Shown here: positions 10,096 through 20,100 of the stretch, piece by piece | How the letters are laid out: each line of letters opens with the position of its first letter | How positions within the stretch are numbered: position 1 is the first letter of the stretch | Source: Pantoea sp. BAV 3049 | GTDB taxonomy: Bacteria; Pseudomonadota; Gammaproteobacteria; Enterobacterales; Enterobacteriaceae | Length of the DNA stretch: 64,000 nt | Reading direction: 5' to 3' | Assembly (NCBI RefSeq): GCF_009765445.1 | Contig: NZ_WHOY01000031.1 | Location: 1,366,959 to 1,430,958, forward strand | Program-made: the position numbers and the translations under genes | Notes under the pieces: generated by a model | What the model was told of the DNA's origin: nothing | The model's database searches: none | The model's input: only the letters and a program-made list of their open reading frames with translations

Positions 10096-10113
10096 ATACT
10101 CTTAAACTAGTAC
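10096..10113. promoter_or_regulatory. putative TrpR operator (autoregulatory)
   Basis: On the minus strand GTACTAGTTTAAGAGTAT is an imperfect palindrome containing the CTAG core and GTACT...AGTAY arms of trp operators. It lies 10 nt before the trpR ATG, the place of the E. coli trpR operator. Confidence 0.65.
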
Positions 10114-10139
10114 AGCAGCATAGCACAGGCCACCGTGGA

Positions 10140-12062
10140 TCAGTAGCGGCGTTGCCACTCGCTGTCGGCCAGAATCTTATCCGGTTTGTTCATGAAATAG
10201 CGGTAGTAGGCATCATAGGCCAGCACGTTCTTCACGTAGCCGCGCGTTTCCGAGAACGGGATCGTCTCGATAAAGGCCACGGCATCCAGCCGCCCTGCGC
10301 TGTTCCCCAACCAGGTTCTCACCCTTGACGGACCGGCATTATAAGCCGCCGAGGAGAAGATCCGATTCTGGCCAAACTGCTGGTAAACCGACTCCAGATA
10401 CTGCGTGCCGATCTGAATATTGGTTTCAGGATCCAGCAGCTGGCTGCTGTTGCTGTAACCAGGCAGACGGTAAACCTTCACCGTATGCTGCGCCGTGGCG
10501 GGCATCACCTGCATCAGGCCGGAAGCGCCAACCGGCGAGCGGGCTTTCGGGTTCCAGGCACTCTCCTGGCGGGCAATTGCCATGGCGTAGCTGATCGGGA
10601 TCGCTTTCCCCTGACTGTAGCGGTTGAACTGATCCTGATAAGCCAGCGGGAAGCGTTCCTGCAGGCTGTTCCAAAGCTTGCCGGAGATGGTCGCCTGCAC
10701 GCTCAGATCCCACCAGTTTTGCTCATGAGCATAGCGGGCCAGCTGCTGTTGCTGGCTGCTGGTTTTGCTGCCGACCAGATAGCTCCATTCCGAGCGGGCA
10801 AGGTTGTCCATTCCCCAGTACATCAGCTCGCGCACGCGGGCGATCTCCGGCCCCTGAGTCAGGCTGCTGTCCGGCTCAGACGCTTTATCCACCTGCAGAG
10901 TATAATCGACGCCCAGACGCTGTGCGGCCACCATCGGATAGAAACCGCGCTCCTGCATCAGCTTGCGCAGAATCGTTTTGGCCTCTTCTTTCCGCCCTTC
11001 ATCCATCAGCAGGTCGGCCTGCCAGTACTGCCACTCATCCTTCTGCTTGGCTTCCACCGGCAGACGCGCAATCCAGGTATTCAGGCCACGGCGATCGTTA
11101 TTGCCCAGCGACATCCTTACCCGCCGCTCAATCAGCGAGGTCGAGTCGCTGCGCATCACCACGTTGTCACGCCAGCGCGCCTGTTCGGACGTGATGTCAT
11201 TGCCCATCAACCGCCAGGCCACCGCCTCGTTCAGATCCTGCTCTTCCTGCTCGCTCATCTTCTGCAGGCGAACCAGCGAAGGGATCATTGCCCTGGCGTT
11301 CTCCGCATCTCCCCGCGCCACTCTGGCGAAGGCGACGGAAGTGGCCTGGCGGGTGAAATCGGTCGGCCCCACGCTACGGGCAAACGACTCGACGTTTTGT
11401 GGATTGTTTTGCAGATCCATGATCGCATTAGCCATGGTCTGGTAATCCGGCGGAAGCTGACCGGCCAGGAAATTCACCAGGTTGCTGTTTCCCTCTTTCA
11501 TCGCCAGGCGAATACGTTCCAGCGTGGTAATCGGCGTTTGCTCCCCGGCCCCCTGCCAGACGCTGAACAGCTTGTCACAGGTGCCCGGCAGGGAGGTTCC
11601 ACGCAACCAGATGGATTTGGCGCCGTCATAAGCCACCTGCTGCTGGCCGGTCGCCCATTTGGCGTAGTACCAGTTACAGCGGGCCGCTACCGGTTTCGGC
11701 TCTTCCGGGCTGAACACCAGCAGTCCACGCCAGTCCTGACGGCGAGCCAGTTCGTTCACAAAACGCGCTGCCAGAGAGCGAACCGGCGGCAAAGTGGGGT
11801 ATTTTTTAATGAAGTCGCTGACCACAAAGCCGCTTTCCTGATCCAGATCCTGAGCCAGCTGGCGGTATTCAAGGTAGGGATAAAGAGGGTAATCACGCAG
11901 TGTGGGCATCAGCTGCGCCACCGTGTCCATTTGATTGCTGTCCCATGCCTGCTTAATCTGCAGATAACGGCTGCGCTGGGCATCCAGAGAGTCCGCATGT
12001 GCCATACCTGCCATCACTGTTAAACAGGCCCCTGCTATCCACAACTGCCACTTGTCCGCCAT
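10140..12062 (-). CDS. slt: soluble lytic murein transglycosylase Slt70
   Basis: Periplasmic exo-lytic transglycosylase that cleaves glycan strands to 1,6-anhydro-muropeptides. A signal peptide ends near AHA-DSLD, a long alpha-superhelical U/L domain follows, and the C-terminal goose-lysozyme-like domain carries catalytic Glu in AIARQESAWNPKA plus GASGLMQVMP and YNAGPSRV. I take the ATG at 12062 (640 residues) because GGGGAAAG lies 5 nt upstream; a GTG at 12074 is the alternative. In E. coli ettA is the divergent neighbour of slt; here about 25 kb separates them. Confidence 0.96.
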   Translation of the reverse strand: MADKWQLWIAGACLTVMAGMAHADSLDAQRSRYLQIKQAWDSNQMDTVAQLMPTLRDYPLYPYLEYRQLAQDLDQESGFVVSDFIKKYPTLPPVRSLAARFVNELARRQDWRGLLVFSPEEPKPVAARCNWYYAKWATGQQQVAYDGAKSIWLRGTSLPGTCDKLFSVWQGAGEQTPITTLERIRLAMKEGNSNLVNFLAGQLPPDYQTMANAIMDLQNNPQNVESFARSVGPTDFTRQATSVAFARVARGDAENARAMIPSLVRLQKMSEQEEQDLNEAVAWRLMGNDITSEQARWRDNVVMRSDSTSLIERRVRMSLGNNDRRGLNTWIARLPVEAKQKDEWQYWQADLLMDEGRKEEAKTILRKLMQERGFYPMVAAQRLGVDYTLQVDKASEPDSSLTQGPEIARVRELMYWGMDNLARSEWSYLVGSKTSSQQQQLARYAHEQNWWDLSVQATISGKLWNSLQERFPLAYQDQFNRYSQGKAIPISYAMAIARQESAWNPKARSPVGASGLMQVMPATAQHTVKVYRLPGYSNSSQLLDPETNIQIGTQYLESVYQQFGQNRIFSSAAYNAGPSRVRTWLGNSAGRLDAVAFIETIPFSETRGYVKNVLAYDAYYRYFMNKPDKILADSEWQRRY

Positions 12063-12321
12063 GACTTTCCCCACGTTAACGCCTCGCTTTATCCGTTATG
12101 ACTCGTACAACTTCCTTCATGCTAACCAGGCAAAGCACTTGTCGCTATGTTAAGCACAAAAATTTACTCTACGCCCGCACTCTAAACGGCCACTAAACCA
12201 GCAGCATATTGCAGAATGTTTCCGAAAAAAGAGTGGTTCGGATCAATAAGCTCATATCAGGCTTCCTTCAGCATAGCCTCCCTTAGCAAACATTCTAAAC
12301 AACTCACCTGAAGGAATATCT

Positions 12322-15030
12322 ATGTCGCGATTACCTCCAGCCTCTTCCCGTCAGAAAACTGCCGTAGCCTGGTACCGGTACGATACTGCAACGGTACTGA
12401 AGAGATTGACCAGCGCTCAAGCGGGATTATCCGTGGAAGAAGCGCAAAAACGCCTGGCCGAAGATGGCCCAAACCAGCTGCCACAGCGTGAAGGCAAAAG
12501 CGCACTTATGCGCTTTCTGGCCCATTTCAACGATGTGCTGATCTACGTTTTGCTGGCTGCCGCAGTGCTGACCGGCATAATGGGACACTGGGTGGATACC
12601 GCGGTGATCCTTGGCGTGGCGGTGATTAATTCACTGATTGGCTTTGTGCAGGAAAACAACGCCGAAAAGTCACTGAAAAGCATTGAAAATATGCTGCCTG
12701 CCCAGACACAGGTGATGCGTGGCGGTCAGATTCAGACTATTGAAGCCAGCGAACTGGTGGTGGGAGATATTGTGACCCTGCGGGCTGGCGACCGTATCCC
12801 GGCCGATTTACGCCTGATTGAGGCGCACAATCTGCGGGTGGAAGAAGCCATTCTGACCGGCGAATCCACCGCGGTGACCAAGCAAACCGGTGAGATCGCA
12901 GCTGAGGTGATGATTGGCGATCGCGATAACCTCGCCTTCTCCGGTACCACCGTCAGCGCAGGCAGCGCCACCGGCGTGGTGATTGCCACCGGCGGTGATA
13001 CCGAGCTGGGGAAAATCAACCATATGATGGCGGATATCCAGCCGCTGCGCACGCCGCTGCTGGTGCAAATGGACAAGCTGGGCCACGCGATTTTCCTGAT
13101 CATTCTGGCGATGATGGCCGCGCTGTTTGTCTTTAGTCTGCTGCTGCGCGATATGCCTATGGGCGAACTGCTGCTGTCGCTGATTGGGCTGGCGGTAGCT
13201 TCCGTACCGGAAGGTCTGCCTGCCATCATCTCCATTATTCTCTCCCTCGGCGTACAGGCAATGGCGCGTAAGCGGGCGATTATCCGCAAGCTGCCAACCG
13301 TGGAAACGCTTGGCGCGATGACCGTGGTGTGCAGTGACAAGACCGGCACGCTGACCATGAATGAGATGACGGTAAAAGCCGTGCTGCTGGCTGGTAACAA
13401 CGTGCGGGTGGAAGGCAACAGCTATCGCCCTGAAGGCCGGTTTCTCAGTGAAGAGGGGCAGCACCCTGTTGATGTGGCATCCAGCCCTCTGCTGGCCCGC
13501 TTCCTGCGTAACGTTGATCTGTGCAATGAAAGCACCATGATTCAGGACGCTCAGGGGCACTGGGGCATTACCGGGGGTCCGACTGCCGGTGCGCTGAAAG
13601 TGCTGGCGGCGAAGGGGCATCTGCCCGAAGAACAGATCCGCCTGATTGATAAAATTCCTTTCGATTCGGCCTGGAAATATATGGCAACCCACCACCAGAT
13701 TGGTGGCGAGCAGCAAATTTTAGTGACCGGTGCGCCAGACGTGCTGCTGAAGCTGTGTGGATCACAGATGACAGCAACAGGCAGCGAACCGCTCGATCAG
13801 CAGCACTGGGAAGATGAGATTGCCCGCTTCGCCCGTGAAGGGCTGCGTATGGTCGCCAGCGCCTTTAAACCGGTGGATGACAGCCAGCCTGCGCTGACCC
13901 ACCAGTGCCTTGAAAGCGGCCTGATCTTCTGCGGGATTGCTGCAATGATGGACCCACCGCGTCCGGAAGCCGTGGCGGCAATTGCTGACTGCCATCGTGC
14001 CGGTATCCGCGTGAAAATGATCACCGGTGACCATCAGGAAACCGCCATGGCCATCGGCAGAATGCTTGGGATCGGCGACGGTCGCAACGCGCTGACCGGC
14101 TATCAGCTGGAGCACATGACGGACAGTGAACTGGCCGATGCGGCGATCCGCTACGACATCTTTGCCCGTACCAGCCCGCAGCATAAACTGCGCCTGGTGA
14201 AAGCGCTGCAGGATAAAGGTGAAGTGGTTGGCATGACCGGTGACGGCGTTAACGATGCGCCTGCCCTGAAGCAGGCCGATGTCGGCATCGCGATGGGCAT
14301 CAAGGGTACCGAGGTGACCAAAGAAGCCGCCGATATGGTGCTGACCGATGACAACTTCGCCACCATCGCCAACGCGGTGAAAGAAGGCCGTCGCGTTTAC
14401 GATAACCTGAAAAAAACCATCCTGTTTATCATGCCAACCAACCTGGCGCAGGGTCTGCTGATCGTGATTGCCATGCTGATGGGCAACCTGCTGCCACTGA
14501 CGCCGGTGCAGATCCTGTGGATGAACATGGCGACCTCCGCCACGCTCTCGTTCGGGCTGGCCTTTGAGAAAGCCGACAAAAACGTCATGCGCAGGAAACC
14601 GCGTGATGCCAAACGGCACGTGATGGATGGCTATGCCATCTGGCGCGTGGGCTTTGTGGGAAGCCTGATTGCGGTCAGCGCCTTTATGCTGGAAGCCTGG
14701 CTGCAGCCTCGCGGCTACAGCGCGGAATTTATCCGCACCGTGCTGCTGCAAACGCTGGTGACCGCGCAGTGGGTGTACATGCTGAACTGCCGTGATACTG
14801 AGAGCTTCTCGCTGAGCCGTGGCCTGCTGCAGAACCGCGGGATCTGGCTGGTCAGCGGCGTGCTGGTACTGCTGCAGCTGGCGATAATCTATCTGCCATT
14901 TATGAATACGCTGTTTGGCACCGTGCCGCTGCCGCTGACCTTCTGGCTGGTGCCGCTGGCTGTAGCTGCCGTGCTGTTCCTGATTGTCGAGATTGAGAAA
15001 CCGCTGACCCGTAAGTGGCGCAAATCGTAA
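12322..15030 (+). CDS. P2-type cation-transporting ATPase
   Basis: A 902-residue inner-membrane P-type ATPase of the Ca2+/Na+-pump-like class. It has an N-terminal cation-ATPase domain, actuator TGES (residues ~184-187), TM4 PEGLP with E297, phosphorylation motif DKTGTLT at D339, hinge MTGDGVNDAPALKQAD and six C-terminal helices. In TM6 the segment N735-M-A-T-S739 replaces the N-x-x-x-D of Ca2+ pumps, so an acidic cation ligand is missing and Ca2+ specificity cannot be assumed. No N-terminal heavy-metal domain or CPC motif argues against CopA/ZntA types. It is monocistronic with GAAGGA before the ATG and a hairpin after the stop. Confidence 0.88.
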   Translation: MSRLPPASSRQKTAVAWYRYDTATVLKRLTSAQAGLSVEEAQKRLAEDGPNQLPQREGKSALMRFLAHFNDVLIYVLLAAAVLTGIMGHWVDTAVILGVAVINSLIGFVQENNAEKSLKSIENMLPAQTQVMRGGQIQTIEASELVVGDIVTLRAGDRIPADLRLIEAHNLRVEEAILTGESTAVTKQTGEIAAEVMIGDRDNLAFSGTTVSAGSATGVVIATGGDTELGKINHMMADIQPLRTPLLVQMDKLGHAIFLIILAMMAALFVFSLLLRDMPMGELLLSLIGLAVASVPEGLPAIISIILSLGVQAMARKRAIIRKLPTVETLGAMTVVCSDKTGTLTMNEMTVKAVLLAGNNVRVEGNSYRPEGRFLSEEGQHPVDVASSPLLARFLRNVDLCNESTMIQDAQGHWGITGGPTAGALKVLAAKGHLPEEQIRLIDKIPFDSAWKYMATHHQIGGEQQILVTGAPDVLLKLCGSQMTATGSEPLDQQHWEDEIARFAREGLRMVASAFKPVDDSQPALTHQCLESGLIFCGIAAMMDPPRPEAVAAIADCHRAGIRVKMITGDHQETAMAIGRMLGIGDGRNALTGYQLEHMTDSELADAAIRYDIFARTSPQHKLRLVKALQDKGEVVGMTGDGVNDAPALKQADVGIAMGIKGTEVTKEAADMVLTDDNFATIANAVKEGRRVYDNLKKTILFIMPTNLAQGLLIVIAMLMGNLLPLTPVQILWMNMATSATLSFGLAFEKADKNVMRRKPRDAKRHVMDGYAIWRVGFVGSLIAVSAFMLEAWLQPRGYSAEFIRTVLLQTLVTAQWVYMLNCRDTESFSLSRGLLQNRGIWLVSGVLVLLQLAIIYLPFMNTLFGTVPLPLTFWLVPLAVAAVLFLIVEIEKPLTRKWRKS

Positions 15031-15078
15031 TCCAGTGAAATCAGGGCGAACAGTCGCTCCTTCAACAGATTGTTTTCA

Positions 15079-15104
15079 CGGGCGGAACTCTTTCCGCCCG
15101 TTTC
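15079..15104 (+). terminator. terminator-like hairpin after the P-type ATPase gene
   Basis: CGGGCGGAA (15079-15087) and TTCCGCCCG (15092-15100) form a 9-bp stem with a 4-nt loop followed by TTTC. It separates the ATPase gene from the urea operon. Confidence 0.65.
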
Positions 15105-15251
15105 AACAATTTGCCCAGGTCGTCATGCAGTATCTGTCCCGCGCGTTCAAAAAATTCCCCTGCCCCATTTTTGTTCACTCCCTGCCCATCCATCGTGCAC
15201 CTCAGCACCCTTTCAGAATAAAAATCATTTATTTACATATACCTGCTCAGA

Positions 15252-15267
15252 TGGCACAACTTTTGCT
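15252..15267 (+). promoter_or_regulatory. sigma-54 (RpoN) promoter of the urea operon
   Basis: TGGCAC-AACTT-TTGCT matches the -24/-12 consensus TGGCAC-N5-TTGCW exactly, with GG and GC separated by 10 nt. It predicts a transcript start near 15278, about 30 nt before the first gene. RpoN promoters of nitrogen-scavenging genes are normally activated by NtrC; a single TGCACC half-site near 15198 is the only NtrC-like word I see. Confidence 0.8.
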
Positions 15268-15281
15268 CAATTGAATTCAAT

Positions 15282-15293
15282 CTTGTATACCAG
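15282..15293. promoter_or_regulatory. possible GntR-family operator at the start of the urea transcript
   Basis: CTTGTATACCAG is a near-palindrome centred on GTATAC, of the kind bound by FCD-type GntR regulators. It sits just downstream of the predicted transcript start and 15 nt before the first ATG. The GntR gene inside this operon is the natural candidate regulator. A perfect 10-bp palindrome TTGAATTCAA lies next to it at 15271-15280. Confidence 0.4.
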
Positions 15294-15307
15294 ATGGAAT
15301 TCAACCT

Positions 15308-17110
15308 ATGGCTTTGACCACCGGCTTCACCCTGAACGACTGGCAGCAGCACCATCAGCAGCATCCTCAGGATGTGCTGGCTACGCTGGAGTCGCTGCTG
15401 TCCGGTTTATCCACTGCGGATAATGCCTGGCTGTACCTCGCTACCCCGGCCCAGCTGCGCGCTCAGCTGGAACCCCTGCTGGCGGTCTGGCAGCAAAATC
15501 CGGCCTCGCTGCCGCTGTTCGGCGTGCCGTTCGCGGTCAAGGACAACATTGATGTGGCGGGATGGCCGACCACCGCAGCATGCCCGGCCTTTGCCTATGA
15601 AGCCGAAGCCGACGCCACCGCAGTGGCTAATCTCAAGGCAGCCGGTGCCGTGGTGATCGGTAAAACCAATCTCGATCAGTTCGCTACCGGCCTGGTCGGC
15701 ACCCGCTCGCCGTTTGGTGCGGTGCAAAACACCTTTGATCCTGCGTATGTCAGCGGCGGCTCCAGCTCAGGCTCGGCTTCCGTGACCGCCCGTGGCCTGG
15801 TGTGTTTTGCGCTGGGAACCGACACTGCAGGCTCCGGCCGCGTGCCTGCCGGATTCAACAATATCGTTGGCCTGAAACCAACCAAAGGCTGGCTCTCCGC
15901 CACCGGCGTGGTTCCGGCCTGCCGCCTGAACGACACCATTTCCCTCTTTGCCCTGACAGTGGAAGATGCGTTCCTCGCTGCCACCTGCGCCGGAGGCTAT
16001 GACGCCAGCGATGCCTACTCCCGCGCGAATCCAGGCCTGGCTCCGGCGGCCCTGCCCGCTGCGCCGAAGCTGGCGATCCCGGCTTACCCGACCTTCTTTG
16101 ACGATGCGCAGGCTGAAGCCGCGTGGGAAAAATCACTGACCGCGTTGCAGGCAGGAGGGGCCACGCTACATCCGATAGATTTCTCGATCTTCCACCAGCT
16201 GGCTGAACAACTTTATTACGGCCCGTGGGTGGCTGAACGTACCGTCGCCGTCGGCGAGATGCTGGATCGCAAAGACGAGATGGATCCGGTGGTGTACGGC
16301 ATCGTCGCCAGCGGGAAAAACTACAGCGCCGTGGATGCTTATAAAGCGGAATATCTGCGGGCAGAACTGAGCCGCCAGATCCAGCAAATCCTCAGCCAGT
16401 TTGATGCACTGGTTGTCCCGACCTCTCCCACCATCCACACGCTGGAAGAGATGAAACAGGAGCCGGTTCGCTACAACTCGCAGTTCGGCACCTATACCAA
16501 CTTCACCAACCTGGCCGATTTGTCCGCGCTGGCACTGCCCGGCCCGTTCCGCGAGGATGGCCTGCCAGCCGGGATCACCCTGATCGCCCCAGCCTGGTAT
16601 GACCGTGCACTGGCGGCCTTCGGCCAGAAATGGCAGGCCCGTCAGGCCCTGAGCCTCGGTGCAACCGGCAATGCTCAGCCTGCCAGCCACGCCTCTTTGC
16701 CAGCCTCGCCGCTGCATGTTCGCGTGGCCGTCGTTGGCGCTCATCTGACCGGGATGCCGCTCAACCACCAGCTGACCACCCGCAATGCGGTACTGGTTGA
16801 AGAGACCAAAACCGCCGCCTGCTATCGCCTCTACGCGCTGGCGAATACCAAACCGCCCAAACCGGGCCTGGTAAAAGGCAGCGACGGCGCGTCGATCATC
16901 GTTGAGCTGTGGGATATCCCGCTGGCACGCTTCGGCGAGTTCGTGGCAGAGATCCCTTCCCCGCTGGGTATTGGCACGCTGGAGCTGGCCGATGGCCGCC
17001 TGGTGAAAGGCTTTATCTGTGAACCTGCAGTGCTTCCCGATGCGACCGACATCACTGATTTTGGCGGCTGGCGTAACTGGCTGACCCGCAAGGAGACCCC
17101 GAATGTTTAA
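15308..17110 (+). CDS. atzF: allophanate hydrolase
   Basis: Hydrolyses allophanate to 2 NH3 and 2 CO2, the second half of ATP-dependent urea breakdown. Amidase-signature domain with the Lys-cisSer-Ser triad visible: K78 (FAVKDNID), S152 (SGGSSSGSA) and S176 (TDTAGSGRVPA), with the spacing 74 and 24 known for AtzF. A C-terminal domain of about 130 residues follows, as in full-length AtzF/DUR1 N-terminal halves. Total 600 residues. The last 8 nt overlap the urea carboxylase gene (ATGTTTAA). It is first in the operon, directly after the RpoN promoter. Confidence 0.93.
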   Translation: MALTTGFTLNDWQQHHQQHPQDVLATLESLLSGLSTADNAWLYLATPAQLRAQLEPLLAVWQQNPASLPLFGVPFAVKDNIDVAGWPTTAACPAFAYEAEADATAVANLKAAGAVVIGKTNLDQFATGLVGTRSPFGAVQNTFDPAYVSGGSSSGSASVTARGLVCFALGTDTAGSGRVPAGFNNIVGLKPTKGWLSATGVVPACRLNDTISLFALTVEDAFLAATCAGGYDASDAYSRANPGLAPAALPAAPKLAIPAYPTFFDDAQAEAAWEKSLTALQAGGATLHPIDFSIFHQLAEQLYYGPWVAERTVAVGEMLDRKDEMDPVVYGIVASGKNYSAVDAYKAEYLRAELSRQIQQILSQFDALVVPTSPTIHTLEEMKQEPVRYNSQFGTYTNFTNLADLSALALPGPFREDGLPAGITLIAPAWYDRALAAFGQKWQARQALSLGATGNAQPASHASLPASPLHVRVAVVGAHLTGMPLNHQLTTRNAVLVEETKTAACYRLYALANTKPPKPGLVKGSDGASIIVELWDIPLARFGEFVAEIPSPLGIGTLELADGRLVKGFICEPAVLPDATDITDFGGWRNWLTRKETPNV

Positions 17111-20100
17111 TATCGTCCTGATTGCCAACCGTGGCGAAATTGCCTGCCGTGCAATTCGCACCCTCAAGCGACTGGGCGTCACCAGCGTGGCGGTTTATTC
17201 CGATGCGGATAAAAATGCCCAGCACGTCAAAGATGCGGACATTGCCATTGCGCTGGGCGGCGAGAAAGCCACTGACAGCTATCTGCGCATCGATAAAATT
17301 CTTGCCGCAGCGAAAGAAACTGGCGCACAGGCCATCTGGCCAGGCTACGGTTTTCTCTCCGAGAGCCTGCCGTTTGCTGCCGCCTGTGAAGAAGCCGGGA
17401 TCGCCTTTGTCGGCCCCACTGCGCATCAGATCGGCGAGTTTGGCCTGAAGCACCGCGCCCGTGAACTGGCCGCCGCCGCAGGCGTGCCAATGACGCCGGG
17501 TACAGCACTGCTCGACTCGCTGGAAGAAGCACTGAGCGCCGCAGACAGAATTGGCTACCCGGTGATGCTGAAAAGCACCGCTGGCGGCGGCGGTATAGGC
17601 CTGACACGTTGTGCAGATGCTGATGCACTGCGCAGCGCCTGGGAAAGCGTCCGCCGCCTTGGCGAACAGTTCTTCAGCGATGCTGGCGTATTCCTGGAGC
17701 GCTGCATCGATCGTGCCCGCCACGTTGAGGTGCAGATCTTTGGCGACGGCAAAGGCAAAGTAATCGCTCCTGGCGAACGCGACTGCTCCCTGCAGCGTCG
17801 CAATCAGAAAGTGGTGGAAGAAACACCTGCCCCGAACCTGCCGGAAAGCACCCGCGCTGCGCTGCTGGAATCTGCGGTTAAGCTGGGCGAACTGGTCAGC
17901 TACCGCAGCGCCGGTACGGTTGAATACATCTATGATGCTGAGCGCGATGAGTTCTTCTTCCTGGAAGTGAATACCCGTTTGCAGGTTGAGCATCCGGTCA
18001 CGGAATGCGTCACCGGGCTGGACCTGGTGGAGTGCATGCTGCGCGTGGCGGCAGGTGATGAGCTGGACTGGACGCGCATGGTGCAGGCTCCGCAGGGTGC
18101 CTCGATTGAAGTGCGTATCTACGCCGAAGATCCGCTGAAAAACTTTCAGCCCAGCCCCGGCGTGCTGACCGAGGTCTGCTTCCCGGAAAACGTGCGGGTG
18201 GATGGCTGGATCTCCACCGGCACCGAAGTGTCGGCCTTCTACGATCCGATGATCGCCAAACTGATCGTCCATGCGGAAAACCGCGAAGCCGCGCTGGCAA
18301 AAATGGCCCAGGCGCTGAGTGAAACACGCCTGCACGGCATCGCCACCAACCTTGATTATCTGCGTCAGATAGTGGCAACTGAAACCTTCCGCAGCGGCAA
18401 AGTCTGGACGCGGATGCTGGACAGCTTCACCCCGGCTTCTGCAGTAGTCGAAGTGCTGCAGCCCGGCACCTGGAGCAGCATTCAGGATTACCCGGGTCGT
18501 CTGGGGTACTGGGATATCGGCGTGCCGCCTTCCGGCCCGATGGATGACTTTGCCTTCCGGCTGGCGAACCGCATCGTCGGCAACGCCGAAGAGGCCGCCG
18601 GGCTGGAATTCACGTTGCAGGGGCCGACGCTGCGCTTCCACAGCGACACAATTATCTCCCTGACCGGGGCTGAATGCCCGGCCACGCTGGATGGCGAACC
18701 GGTCAGTTACTGGCAGCCAGTCTCAGTGAAAGCAGGACAAACCCTGACGCTGGGCCGTGCTCAGATGGGTTGCCGCACTTATCTGGCGGTGCGCAACGGC
18801 TTTGACGTGCCGGAATACCTCGGCAGCCGCTCGACCTTTGCCCTCGGCCAGTTTGGTGGCCATGCCGGTCGCACTCTGCGCGTGGCGGACATGCTGGCGA
18901 TCTCTCAACCTGAACTGGCGGCCTGCACCACTCCGGCTCCGGTCAGCGAACCGCAGGCTGTGGATGCCTCGCTGATCCCGGCCTACAGCGACGAATGGAG
19001 CATTGGCGTGCTGTACGGGCCGCACGGTGCACCGGATTTCTTCACCCAGGAATCCATCGACGAATTCTTTACCAGTGAGTGGCAGGTCCACTACAACTCC
19101 AACCGCCTGGGCGTGCGCCTGGCAGGGCCAAAACCGAGCTGGACCCGCGCCAACGGCGGCGAGGCCGGTTTGCACCCTTCCAACGTTCACGACTGTGAAT
19201 ACGCGATTGGCGCGGTGAACTTTACCGGCGACTTCCCGGTGATCCTCACCCGTGACGGACCAAGCCTGGGTGGCTTCGTCTGCCCGGTCACTATCGCCAA
19301 AGCCGAACTGTGGAAAGTCGGCCAGGTCAAACCAGGCGACCGCATCCGCTTCCATCCGGTCAGTTTTGATGAAGCACACGCGCTGGAAAAAGTGCAGGCA
19401 CAGAGCGTTCAGACGCTGCATGGTGCGGTGAAACCTCTCTTTGAAGTGCCGTCGCTGGCGGAAACAGACCACGGTTCCGCCACCGTGCTGGCCGCGCTCA
19501 AAGCTACCGCGTTCACCCCGACGGCGGTTTACCGTCAGGCAGGCGACAACTACATCCTGATGGAATACGGCGACAACGTGCTGGATCTGGCACTGCGCCT
19601 GCGTGTCCATCTGCTGATGACCGCGCTGCGCGAAACCGGCCAGCCGGGCATTGAAGAGCTGTCGCCAGGCGTCCGCTCGCTGCAAATCCGCTACGACAGC
19701 CGGATCCTCAGCCAGAAACAGCTGCTGACCCTGCTGCTGGAACTGGAAAAAAACCTCGGCGACGTCAGTCAGATGAAAGTGCCTTCGCGCATTGTCCATA
19801 TGCCGATGGCCTTTGAAGACAGCGCCACGCTGGGTGCGGTTGAACGTTACAAAGAAACCGTCCGGGCCAGCGCTCCCTGGCTGCCAAATAACGTCGACTT
19901 TATCCAGCGCATCAACGGACTGGCCACTCGCGAAGAAGTTCGCCAGACCATTTTTGATGCCAGCTATTTGATCCTCGGTCTGGGCGATGTTTATCTGGGC
20001 GCACCTTGTGCGGTTCCGATCGATCCACGCCATCGCCTGCTCAGCTCCAAATACAACCCGGCGCGGACCTTCACTGCGGAAGGCACTGTCGGCATCGGCG

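Noticed and set aside
10485-12023. 512-codon frame antisense to slt
   Set aside because: Antisense shadow of a conserved gene; no recognisable motifs.
8421-15100. REP or ERIC repeat family
   Set aside because: The GGGCGGAA hairpins after rob and the ATPase share only the stem core and sit at gene ends; they are better explained as terminator-like hairpins.
15190-15215. NtrC enhancer upstream of the sigma-54 promoter
   Set aside because: TGCACC followed by AGCACC is a direct, not inverted, arrangement and lacks the GGTGCA partner, so it does not meet the NtrC consensus.
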